A DNA stretch of 64,000 nt from Actinomyces faecalis (GTDB taxonomy: Bacteria > Actinomycetota > Actinomycetes > Actinomycetales > Actinomycetaceae), in contig NZ_CP063418.1 in assembly GCF_013184985.2 (NCBI RefSeq), positions 1,178,001 through 1,242,000 on the forward strand. The letters run 5' to 3'. This document shows positions 45,698-53,311 of this stretch, one piece after another; positions within the stretch are counted from its first letter, which is position 1; every line of letters starts with the position of its first letter. The position numbers and the translations under genes were made by a program. A model generated the notes under the pieces. It saw nothing but the letters and a program-made list of their open reading frames with translations. It made no database searches and was not told the origin of the DNA.

Positions 45698-45730
45698 CGC
45701 GGCCCGCCGGACACGCTCCGGCGGGCCGCG
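45698..45730. terminator. Bidirectional terminator between the methyltransferase and the PTS gene
   Basis: A perfect 14-bp stem, CGCGGCCCGCCGGA with TCCGGCGGGCCGCG, and loop CACGC lies between convergent stops. No T-run. Confidence 0.75.
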
Positions 45731-45752
45731 GGCCTAGGGCTGTCGTGCAGCG

Positions 45753-47759
45753 CTACTCGCTCTTGGCGGTGACACGCAGCAGCGGAGAGCCGCTGGCGAC
45801 GTCACCGGAGGCGATGAGCTCGACGTCGGCGAAGGCAGCGGTGTTGGTGACCAGCACCGGGGTGGTCAGCGGGTAGCCGGCTTCCTCGATGACCGCCCGG
45901 TCCACGCGCACCAGCACCTGGCCGGCCTCAACGCGGTCGCCCTGGGAGACCTGGACGTCAAAGCCCTTGCCCTCCAGGTTCACGGTGTCGATGCCCACGT
46001 GGACCAGGATCTCCACGCCGTTGTCCAGCGCGATGCCGTAGGCGTGACCCGAGGACGGGGCGACGACGACCGTGCCCGCGGCCGGCGCGGTGACGACGAC
46101 GTCGCCGGACGGCTCGATACCGGCGCCCTTGCCCAGCGCCCCGGAGGCGAAGACCGGGTCGTCCACGTCCTCCACGGCCGTCACCGCGCCGGACAGCGGC
46201 GCCACGATCTCGGTGATGGTGCCGGGCACCAGTGCGGTCTCCAGCGCGGCGTCAGCCTCGTTCTGGGCGGCGACGGCGTCAGCCTCGGCGCGGTCCTCGG
46301 GCGTGCGGTAGTCGGAGATGACGACCAGCACCATGGCGGTGAAGAAGGCCGCCAGGACGCTGACGGCGTAGACGGGGATGTTGGAGAAGGCCGGGATGGT
46401 CAGCAGCGAGGTGAAGACGAAGGCGTTGGTCGTGACTCCTCCGAAGACGCCCTGGATGACGCCTCCGACCACGCAGCCGACGAGCAGGCGCGGGTAGATG
46501 CGCTTGTAGCGCAGGTGGATGCCGTACAGGCTCGGCTCGGAGATGCCACCGACCAGGCCGGCGAACAGGGCGCCGGTGGCGGTGACCCGCATGTCCTTCT
46601 CCCTGTGCCGCACCGCCAGGACCAGCACGCCGGCGGTGGCACCGAAGCAGGCGAAGTTCCACGCGCCCATGGGACCCTGGATGAAGTCGAAGCCGTTCTG
46701 CTGGATGTTGAGCAGCATGACGGCGTTGATTGGCCAGTGCAGGCCCAGCGGCACCATGAAGGGGTAGGCCAGCGGGATGAGCAGGCAGAAGATGAAGGGG
46801 CTGACGTTGTTGATGGCCAGCAGGAGCTTGGACAGGCCCGCGCCCGCGTACACGCCGATCGGTCCCAGGACGAGGCTCGTGAGCGGGATCATGACGAGCA
46901 TGGCGATGAAGGGCACGAAGATGAGCTGGACGTCAGCGGGGACGACCTTCTTGAGCCACGTGGTCAGTGGTCCCAGCACGGCGGCCATGAGCAGGGGCGG
47001 GAAGACCTGGGAGCTGTAGTCGAAGACCGTCAGCGGCAGGTGACCGAAGACGGTGACCTGCGTGATCTCGGACCCCAGGAAGGTGATCTGGCGCGCGGCC
47101 TCGGTCTGGCCGAGCGCAGCGAAGCCCGGCAGCATGGTGAAGCCCATGACCGCGAAGCCCACCCACGGGTCGGCTCCTAGCTTCTTGGAGGCGTTGTAGG
47201 CCACCATGAGCGGCAGGAAGTAGAACACGGCCCGCCAGGTCAGGTTGAGGTAGGCCCAGGTGGGCTCCAGGGTGACGCGTGAGTCCGCCCAGTTGCCGAT
47301 GACTCCCAGGGTGCCCATGAGCGCCATGAAGGTGATGAAGATCGAGGCGCCCAGGAGCGCGCCGATCAGCGGGCGGAAGGAGTCGGAGAGGAACTCGAAG
47401 AAGGAGTCCACCCAGGCCAGGCGGCCCCGGATGCCCTGGGAGCGCGCCGCCGCCTTGATCTCGTCGTTGCTCCTCGTGGTGGACGTGGTCTTGGAACCAG
47501 TGTCCTTCATCTGGGGCAGACCCATGATCGACTCGTACACCGACTGCACGGTGCCGCCGATGATGATCTGGTAGCGGTCGCCGGACTGAGGTACGGCCCC
47601 CATGACTCCCGGGATCTTCTCCACGGTGGGGGTGTCGACCACGGAGGCGTCGTTGAGCTCAAAGCGTAGACGGGTGGCGCAGTGGGTGAGGTGGACGATG
47701 TTGCCCGGGCCTCCGACGGCGTCGAGGATCGCCTCGGGGGTCGAGGTTGTGGTGGCCAT
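45753..47759 (-). CDS. PTS sugar transporter EIIBCA, beta-glucoside/glucose family
   Basis: A 668-residue single-chain permease. The EIIB domain (1-90) has C27 in IVHLTHCATRLRF, the phosphorylation site. EIIC spans about 110-480 with ten or so helices (FFEFLSDSFRPLIGALLGAS, ISEPSLYGIHLRYKRIYPR). EIIA (about 525-660) has the His in ILVHVGIDTVNLEGKGF. The order B-C-A is that of the BglF/BglP group, so beta-glucosides, trehalose or sucrose are candidates. ATG 47759 was chosen at the start of the EIIB domain. A U-run terminator in its leader suggests antitermination control. Confidence 0.93.
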   Translation of the reverse strand: MATTTSTPEAILDAVGGPGNIVHLTHCATRLRFELNDASVVDTPTVEKIPGVMGAVPQSGDRYQIIIGGTVQSVYESIMGLPQMKDTGSKTTSTTRSNDEIKAAARSQGIRGRLAWVDSFFEFLSDSFRPLIGALLGASIFITFMALMGTLGVIGNWADSRVTLEPTWAYLNLTWRAVFYFLPLMVAYNASKKLGADPWVGFAVMGFTMLPGFAALGQTEAARQITFLGSEITQVTVFGHLPLTVFDYSSQVFPPLLMAAVLGPLTTWLKKVVPADVQLIFVPFIAMLVMIPLTSLVLGPIGVYAGAGLSKLLLAINNVSPFIFCLLIPLAYPFMVPLGLHWPINAVMLLNIQQNGFDFIQGPMGAWNFACFGATAGVLVLAVRHREKDMRVTATGALFAGLVGGISEPSLYGIHLRYKRIYPRLLVGCVVGGVIQGVFGGVTTNAFVFTSLLTIPAFSNIPVYAVSVLAAFFTAMVLVVISDYRTPEDRAEADAVAAQNEADAALETALVPGTITEIVAPLSGAVTAVEDVDDPVFASGALGKGAGIEPSGDVVVTAPAAGTVVVAPSSGHAYGIALDNGVEILVHVGIDTVNLEGKGFDVQVSQGDRVEAGQVLVRVDRAVIEEAGYPLTTPVLVTNTAAFADVELIASGDVASGSPLLRVTAKSE

Positions 47760-47792
47760 GTGTCGGTCTTTCCAGCGGTTGCGGCAGTATCG

Positions 47793-47832
47793 AAAAAAGC
47801 GCTGGACGGGCGCCAGCGCACCCATGAGGGTA
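47793..47832 (-). promoter_or_regulatory. PTS leader: -10 box followed by an intrinsic terminator with U-run
   Basis: On the minus strand TACCCT (47832-47827) precedes GCGCTGG (47819-47813), loop, CCAGCGC (47805-47799) and six T (47798-47793), about 35 bases before the ATG. There is no minus-strand gene upstream to terminate, so it should be a leader attenuator. It is the only clear T-run terminator in the window. Confidence 0.6.
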
Positions 47833-47986
47833 GCGGAAGCCGACGCCGGCAGCCCGGGCTCCACAGGTGCTCTGCGTGACAGGGCAGTCAGCGACCGTCC
47901 ACAGGCGCCCAGCGGTGGGCAGGTCCGGCACGGCACGGTTGGGGCAGAGGCGGCACCTGGTCGCCTCACCAGCCCAAGGAGGAGCC

Positions 47987-48628
47987 ATGTCAGCAACCAC
48001 CACGTCCCTACTCAGGACCCCGTCAGGCCGCGAGGACGGTCCGGGCCAGGAGAACCAGCCTGACCAGGACGAGCCTGACGGGCTGTACGGACCGCGGGGA
48101 TGGAGCGTCCGGGCCGGCGTCTGGGACGTCCTGGCACGCGCTCGTGACGAGATGCGGTCCACCACGGTCCCAGGCCGCTTCGGGCTCGCCCCGCAGGGAG
48201 GTATCCGCGGGGGCAGGCCGGTGGACGACTACACCCCCTTCCACGACATGGGGCCGTCGGAAGCCAGACGCCTGCTGGAGATCCTCCCTGCCGACCAGCT
48301 GGAGGACCGCCAGAACCTGGGGCCCACCCTCGGTTCCCTGCTGCACGCCTGCGCCGGCGCCTCAGGACGGGTGCGGCTGTCGGGCTACGGCATCGGGCCC
48401 CAGCGCACCGACGAGCGGGTCACGGTGGAGGCCCTGTGGGTGGCGGACCCGGACCTGATGGACCTGGAGGTCTATGAGGACCACGACGACGGGTGCTGCT
48501 GCACGCAGGTATGGCGCCAGGTGGAGGAGCGCTACGGGCTGGACGCGCAGGCGGCGCCCGACGAGATCAAGGTGGTCCGGCGCCTGTGGACCTCGGGAGA
48601 GCCCGGGACCTGGATGTGGTGGGACTGA
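47987..48628 (+). CDS. Uncharacterised protein
   Basis: A 213-residue protein of unknown family. The first 45 residues are low in structure (Ser, Gly, Gln, Pro). The middle GPTLGSLLHACAGASGRVRL and acidic VYEDHDDGCCCTQVWRQVEE with three Cys in a row look like a metal or redox site. It ends TWMWWD. AAGGAGGAG lies directly before ATG 47987. No partner is obvious. Confidence 0.8.
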   Translation: MSATTTSLLRTPSGREDGPGQENQPDQDEPDGLYGPRGWSVRAGVWDVLARARDEMRSTTVPGRFGLAPQGGIRGGRPVDDYTPFHDMGPSEARRLLEILPADQLEDRQNLGPTLGSLLHACAGASGRVRLSGYGIGPQRTDERVTVEALWVADPDLMDLEVYEDHDDGCCCTQVWRQVEERYGLDAQAAPDEIKVVRRLWTSGEPGTWMWWD

Positions 48629-48657
48629 CCGGGTGCGGCCTGCCGGGCTCGACCCCG

Positions 48658-48673
48658 TAGCATGGCGGGCGTG
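48658..48673 (+). promoter_or_regulatory. Leaderless promoter deciding the ABC-F start
   Basis: TAGCAT (48658-48663) is seven bases before GTG 48671. The upstream ATG 48662 is inside the -10 box and so is unlikely to be in the transcript. Confidence 0.5.
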
Positions 48674-50329
48674 ATCAACGTCCAGGACCTCACCATGCGT
48701 ATCGGCGCCCGTCAGCTCGTCGCGGGAGCCAGCTACCGCGTGGACAAGGGGATGCGGATCGGGCTGGTCGGGCGCAACGGCGCCGGCAAGACCACGATGA
48801 CCAAGCTGCTGGCCGCACAGTCTGTGGTCCAGGGGACGGCCCGCGGTGTGGCCGACGCCGACGAGCGTCACGGCCTGGAGGCGGTGGAGTACGAGGGCAC
48901 GATCAGCTGTCACGGCTCGGTGGGGTACCTGCCCCAGGACACCAAGGTCGGCGACCTGACAGAGATCGCCCGCGACCGCATCCTGTCCGCGCGAGGCATC
49001 GACGCCCTGCTCGCCCGCATCCGTCAGGCGGAGGAGAGGATCTCCACCACCTCCGGTGACGCCCAGGCCAAGGCCCTGGACCGCTACACCCGTCTTGACC
49101 ACGAGTTCACCATGGCCGGTGGCTACGCGGCGGCCTCCGAGGCCGCGAGGATCTCGGCCGCGCTGGGCCTGCCGGACCGGGTCCTGGACCAGGAGATCGG
49201 GACCCTGTCCGGTGGCCAGCGCCGCCGTGTGGAGCTGGCGCGTGTGCTCTTCCAGCAGCCGGACACCCTGCTGCTGGACGAGCCGACCAACCACCTCGAC
49301 CACGACTCGGTCCTGTGGCTGCGTGACCACCTGCGTGCCTACGCCGGAGGCTTCATCGTCATCTCCCACGACGTCGAGCTGCTGCGCGACACCGTCAACC
49401 AGGTGATGTACCTGGACGCCAACCGTGGTGTCCTGGACGTCTACCACCTGGGCTGGGACGCCTACCTGCGCCAGCGCGCCGAGGACGAGGCACGCCGTCG
49501 CAAGGAGCGCGCCAACGCCGAGAAGAAGGCGGCGGCTCTTCGTGCTCAGGGCGAGAAGATGCGTGCCAAGGCGACCAAGGCGGTGGCGGCGCAGCAGATG
49601 CTGCGGCGCGCCGAGCGCCTCATGGAGGGGCTGGAGGACGAGCGGGCCGCGGAGAAGGTGGCCCACCTTCGCTTCCCGGACCCGGCTCCGTGCGGGAGGA
49701 CGCCGCTGCGTGCCAAGGGCCTGTCCAAGGCCTACGGCTCGCTGGAGGTCTTTGCCGGGGTGGACCTGGCCATCGACCGCGGCAGCCGCGTCGTCGTCCT
49801 CGGGCTCAACGGTGCCGGCAAGACGACCCTGCTGCGTCTGCTCGGCGGGGTGGAGGAACCCGACTCGGGAGAGGTGGTTGCCGGGCACGGGCTCAAGATC
49901 GGCTACTACGCCCAGGAGCACGAGACCATCGACACCTCGCGCACCGTGGTGGAGAACCTGCGCTCGGCGGCACCGGACATGGACGACACCCAGGTACGCA
50001 GCGTCCTGGGCTCCTTCCTCTTCTCCGGGGCGGACGCGGACAAGCCCGCTGCCGTGCTCTCAGGTGGTGAGAAGACCCGACTGGCGCTGGCGATCCTCGT
50101 GGTCTCCTCCGCCAACGTCCTCCTGCTGGACGAGCCGACCAACAACCTCGACCCGGCCAGCCGCGAGGAGATCCTGCGGGCACTGGGCACCTTCACAGGC
50201 GCCGTCGTCCTGGTCACGCACGACGAGGGCGCGGTCGAGGCGCTCAGTCCTGACCGGGTGCTCCTGCTGCCGGACGGTGACGAGGACCTGTGGAGCGAGG
50301 ACTACCTCGAGCTCGTCACCCTGGCCTGA
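48671..50329 (+). CDS. ABC-F family ATPase (ribosome-acting)
   Basis: A 552-residue protein with two ABC domains and no membrane segment. Domain 1 has GRNGAGKTT, LSGGQRRRVELARVL and LLLDEPTNHLD. Domain 2 has GLNGAGKTT, LSGGEKTRLALAI and LLLDEPTNNLD. A basic linker (about 275-330, rich in Arg, Lys and Ala) joins them. ABC-F proteins act on the ribosome, in translation regulation or in antibiotic protection. The start was set at GTG 48671 by the leaderless rule. Confidence 0.93.
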   Translation: MINVQDLTMRIGARQLVAGASYRVDKGMRIGLVGRNGAGKTTMTKLLAAQSVVQGTARGVADADERHGLEAVEYEGTISCHGSVGYLPQDTKVGDLTEIARDRILSARGIDALLARIRQAEERISTTSGDAQAKALDRYTRLDHEFTMAGGYAAASEAARISAALGLPDRVLDQEIGTLSGGQRRRVELARVLFQQPDTLLLDEPTNHLDHDSVLWLRDHLRAYAGGFIVISHDVELLRDTVNQVMYLDANRGVLDVYHLGWDAYLRQRAEDEARRRKERANAEKKAAALRAQGEKMRAKATKAVAAQQMLRRAERLMEGLEDERAAEKVAHLRFPDPAPCGRTPLRAKGLSKAYGSLEVFAGVDLAIDRGSRVVVLGLNGAGKTTLLRLLGGVEEPDSGEVVAGHGLKIGYYAQEHETIDTSRTVVENLRSAAPDMDDTQVRSVLGSFLFSGADADKPAAVLSGGEKTRLALAILVVSSANVLLLDEPTNNLDPASREEILRALGTFTGAVVLVTHDEGAVEALSPDRVLLLPDGDEDLWSEDYLELVTLA

Positions 50330-50402
50330 GCCCTCGCCGTCCCGCTCCCGTCGCGTATGACGCGGTGAGTGCCGTCACGTGGGGTCAGGCCGTGGCAGGA
50401 CG

Positions 50403-50408
50403 TAGGGT
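50403..50408 (+). promoter_or_regulatory. Likely -10 box of erpA
   Basis: TAGGGT at 50403-50408 lies about 90 bases before ATG 50496, giving a leader of some 80 bases. No clear riboswitch is seen. Confidence 0.3.
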
Positions 50409-50495
50409 GGACGGGAACAAGCCGCCTCACCACGGTGTTGGTACTGGCGGCTCGCAGCACACGCTGCGGCGCTACCCCTGAACGAGGAGAAGACC

Positions 50496-50888
50496 ATGGC
50501 CCAGACAACCCTCACCGACGCCCCGGCGACCGAGGTTCCCGAGCACGAGGTCGTCCTGACGCAGGTTGCCGCCGCCAAGGTGGCCAGCCTGCTCGCCCAG
50601 GAGGGGCGCGACGACCTTCGTCTGCGGGTGGCCGTCCAGCCCGGCGGCTGCTCCGGCCTGGTCTACCAGCTCTACTTTGACGAGCGTCTGCTCGACGGCG
50701 ACGCGGTGCGCGCCTTCCCCACGGGCTCGGAGGAGATGAGCGAGGTCGAGGTCGTCGTCGACCGTATGAGCGTGCCCTACCTGTCCGGCGCGACCATCGA
50801 CTTCGCGGACTCCATCGAGAAGCAGGGCTTCACGATCGACAACCCCAACGCCGTCGGCACCTGCGCCTGTGGCGAGTCCTTCCACTGA
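50496..50888 (+). CDS. erpA: Iron-sulfur cluster insertion protein ErpA (A-type carrier)
   Basis: A 130-residue A-type carrier that delivers Fe-S clusters to target proteins. The three conserved Cys are in QPGGCSGLVYQL and the C-terminal GTCACGESFH. ACGAGGAGAAG precedes ATG 50496. It stands alone without suf genes. Its stop is 52 bases before the FKBP gene. Confidence 0.95.
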   Translation: MAQTTLTDAPATEVPEHEVVLTQVAAAKVASLLAQEGRDDLRLRVAVQPGGCSGLVYQLYFDERLLDGDAVRAFPTGSEEMSEVEVVVDRMSVPYLSGATIDFADSIEKQGFTIDNPNAVGTCACGESFH

Positions 50889-50940
50889 GCCGGCATCTCG
50901 CATCCGTCCCTGCTCTCACCACCGACGTCTAGGAGACTAC

Positions 50941-51924
50941 GTGCGCCGCGCGCCCCTGGCCCTGTCCGCCCTCGTCCTGTCCGCCGCCCTCGCGCTGACC
51001 GGCTGCTCCGGCTCTGGCTCCGCCAAGGACCAGGCCACCGCCTCGGCCTCGGCAGCGGCTACCGCCCCCCAGGCCGTGGACTGCGCCGCCCTGACCATCG
51101 ATGGGGACTCTGACGCCCTGCCGACCGTCAACGGCGAGGCAGGGAGCCAGCCGACCCTGGCGTGGAGCGGGCAGGACGCACCCGCGAACCTGACGGTCAG
51201 GACCCTGGACCAGGGCAGCGGTGCCGAGGTCAAGGCGGCCGACTTCGTCACTGTCAGCTACGCGGGCTGGCAGTGGGGCAGCGACGAGGTCTTCGACTCC
51301 TCCTACCAGCGCGGGGCCCAGACCACCTTCGGTCTGAACCAGGTCATCACCGGCTGGCGCTGCGGGCTGGTGGGACAGCACGTGGGTGACCGCGTGGTCA
51401 TGTCGATCCCCGCGGACCAGGCCTACGGCGACGACGCCTCCAACCGGGTCTCCGGTCCTCTCGTCTTCGTCGTCGAGATCTCGGCCACGGGATCCTCTGA
51501 CGAGCTGGCTGCGGGCACGGCCGGCGCCACCATGGAGGGGGAGCAGGCTCTGGCTGACCGGGGCCTGGCCGTCAGCGGTGACCTAGGGGCTGCGGCCACG
51601 GTCAGCGTCAACGACGGTGCTGCGGAGCCGACGGAGGTCGAGACGATCCTCGTGGCCCGTGGCAGCGGGCCGGAGATCACGGCCGAGTCCTCGCTCCTGG
51701 TCCACATGGCCTTCACCTCCTGGGACGGTTCCTCCAGCCAGTCGACCTGGGACGCCGCTGAGCCGCAGACGGTCTCGATGGCGAACGCTCCGGGGCTGAC
51801 AGGCCTTGTCGGCATGCCTGTGGGCTCGCGCGTGGTCGTCCTCGTGCCGGCCTCGGCCGGTACGAATGGTGCCGGCCCTGTGCCAGCCCAGGCCTACGTC
51901 GTCGACGTCGAGCAGGCGGTCTGA
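50941..51924 (+). CDS. FKBP-type peptidyl-prolyl isomerase lipoprotein, tandem domain
   Basis: A 327-residue lipoprotein: signal peptide with lipobox LTGC, then an FKBP domain (VTVSYAGWQWGSDEVFDSSY, ITGWRCGLVGQHVGDRV) at about 85-185. A second, degenerate FKBP-like domain follows (ILVARGSGPEITAESSLLVH, GLTGLVGMPVGSRVVVLVPA), which has lost most active-site residues. It should act on extracellular proteins as a folding catalyst. GTG 50941 with AGGAG five bases upstream was chosen; a longer frame to 50869 lies in the upstream gene. Confidence 0.9.
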   Translation: MRRAPLALSALVLSAALALTGCSGSGSAKDQATASASAAATAPQAVDCAALTIDGDSDALPTVNGEAGSQPTLAWSGQDAPANLTVRTLDQGSGAEVKAADFVTVSYAGWQWGSDEVFDSSYQRGAQTTFGLNQVITGWRCGLVGQHVGDRVVMSIPADQAYGDDASNRVSGPLVFVVEISATGSSDELAAGTAGATMEGEQALADRGLAVSGDLGAAATVSVNDGAAEPTEVETILVARGSGPEITAESSLLVHMAFTSWDGSSSQSTWDAAEPQTVSMANAPGLTGLVGMPVGSRVVVLVPASAGTNGAGPVPAQAYVVDVEQAV

Positions 51925-51950
51925 CGTACGCCGTCCTTGCGTAACAGCGC

Positions 51951-51996
51951 ACGGGTGGGGCCCGTCACCATGACCATGGTGACGGGCCCCACCCGT
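51951..51996. terminator. 22-bp perfect hairpin between the FKBP gene and sodA
   Basis: The arm 51951-51972 (ACGGGTGGGGCCCGTCACCA plus two bases) pairs fully with 51975-51996, leaving almost no loop. It separates convergent genes and should end both. Confidence 0.8.
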
Positions 51997-52050
51997 CAGG
52001 CGTCGGGAGGCTGACGAGACGTCCTGTGCCTCCCGGGCCAGTGCCTGGGC

Positions 52051-52674
52051 TCAGCGCACGATGAGGCCGGAGGTCTGGGAGGTCGCGGCAGCCAGGCGCT
52101 CAGAGACGTCCTGCCAGTTGGCGATGTTCCAGATGGCCTTGACGTAGTCGGCCTTGACGTTGAGGTAGTCGAGGTAGAAGGCGTGCTCCCACATGTCCAC
52201 CTGGAACAGCGGGATGGTGCCCACCGGCACGTTGCCCTGCTGGTCGAAGAGCTGGAAGGTGACGAGCCTGCCCGAGACGGAGTCGTAGGCGAGCACGGAC
52301 CAGCCGGAGCCCTGGATGCCCAGCGCGTTGGCGGTGAACTGCGCCTTGAGCCTGTCGAAGGAGCCGAAGGAGTCCTTGATGGCCTCGGCCAGCTCGCCCT
52401 CAGGCTCGCCGCCGCCGTTGGGGGACAGGTTCTTCCAGAAGATGGAGTGGTTGATGTGCCCGCCCAGGTTGAAGGCCAGGTTCTTCTCCAGCAGGTTGAT
52501 CGCGGCGTGGTCGTCAGCCTCGCGTGCGGCCTCAAGCTTCTCCAGGGCGGCGTTGGCGCCGGCGACGTAGGTGGCGTGGTGCTTGTCGTGGTGGAGCTCC
52601 ATGATCTTGCCGGAGACGTGAGGCTCCAGGGCGGCGTAGTCGTAGGGGAGCTCGGGGAGCGTGTACACGGCCAT
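52051..52674 (-). CDS. sodA: Superoxide dismutase, Mn/Fe type
   Basis: A 207-residue enzyme removing superoxide. The metal ligands are H28 ([11 protein letters not shown]), H76 ([10 protein letters not shown]), D160 and H164 ([15 protein letters not shown]). [10 protein letters not shown] is the outer-sphere region; Mn or Fe cannot be decided with certainty. It starts at ATG 52674 with AAAGGCAGG upstream, and the promoter CTGACA-N18-TATAAT is the best in the window. Confidence 0.95.
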   Translation of the reverse strand: MAVYTLPELPYDYAALEPHVSGKIMELHHDKHHATYVAGANAALEKLEAAREADDHAAINLLEKNLAFNLGGHINHSIFWKNLSPNGGGEPEGELAEAIKDSFGSFDRLKAQFTANALGIQGSGWSVLAYDSVSGRLVTFQLFDQQGNVPVGTIPLFQVDMWEHAFYLDYLNVKADYVKAIWNIANWQDVSERLAAATSQTSGLIVR

Positions 52675-52744
52675 GACTGACCTGCCTTTCGTTGAGCGGC
52701 ACCCTCGAGATCGATAGAACGACCTGAGGTGTTGAACGCTATTG

Positions 52745-52774
52745 ATTATAGTCTGTGATCGCTTGCGGTGTCAG
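52745..52774 (-). promoter_or_regulatory. sodA promoter
   Basis: Minus-strand CTGACA (52774-52769), 18-base spacer, TATAAT (52750-52745). The leader is about 65 bases with AAAGGCAGG near the ATG. Confidence 0.65.
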
Positions 52775-52848
52775 ATCCCAGTTAGTGATTACACTGACCG
52801 CGCAACCGCCGGCTGTCGTCCGGCGCCGGCCCGCACCGTGGAGGAACC

Positions 52849-53292
52849 ATGACCGACCAGGACGCCACCGCTCGCCTTGAGCTCCTTGTCTTCTCTGACG
52901 ACGCCAGCGTGCGCGAGGAGGTCATCAGCGGCGTCGGCCGTCGTCCCGCCAAGGGTCTGCCTCTGGTGAGCTGGACCGAGGCGGCTACGGCTGAGGGCGT
53001 GCGCCTGGCGGTCAAGGACCGTGCTGCCCAGGGCCTGGCGCCCTTCGACCTGCTCGTCCTGGACGCCGAGACGAAGAAGCTCGGCGGAATGGGACTGGCC
53101 CACGAGCTGCTCACCGAGCTTGACGTGCGTCCGCCGGTCCTCCTGCTGACGGCCCGGCCCCAGGACTCCTGGCTGTCGGCCTGGGCTCGCGCCCAGGCGG
53201 TCGTCGCCCGCCCGCTGGACCCCATGAGCCTTCAGGAGGGCGTGGCCAAGGCGCTTCAGGCGCGCTCGGGCGCGGTCGTCGCGGCCGGCTGA
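52849..53292 (+). CDS. Receiver-like protein lacking the conserved lysine
   Basis: A 147-residue single-domain protein that fits the fold of a response-regulator receiver: LELLVFSDDASV (acid pair), FDLLVLDAETKK (phospho-acceptor Asp), PVLLLTARPQDSW (Thr) and VVARPLDPMSLQEGVAKAL. The last motif should be K-P, but has R. No output domain or kinase is present. It may bind without phosphorylation. Context: divergent from sodA. I do not know a named family; recognition is by motif order. Confidence 0.75.
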   Translation: MTDQDATARLELLVFSDDASVREEVISGVGRRPAKGLPLVSWTEAATAEGVRLAVKDRAAQGLAPFDLLVLDAETKKLGGMGLAHELLTELDVRPPVLLLTARPQDSWLSAWARAQAVVARPLDPMSLQEGVAKALQARSGAVVAAG

Positions 53293-53311
53293 CGTCGCAC
53301 CTGGCTGGTCC

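Noticed and set aside
47740..47792. RAT sequence for a BglG-type antiterminator before the PTS gene
   Set aside because: I looked for the typical imperfect stem overlapping the terminator's left arm and could not align one with confidence.
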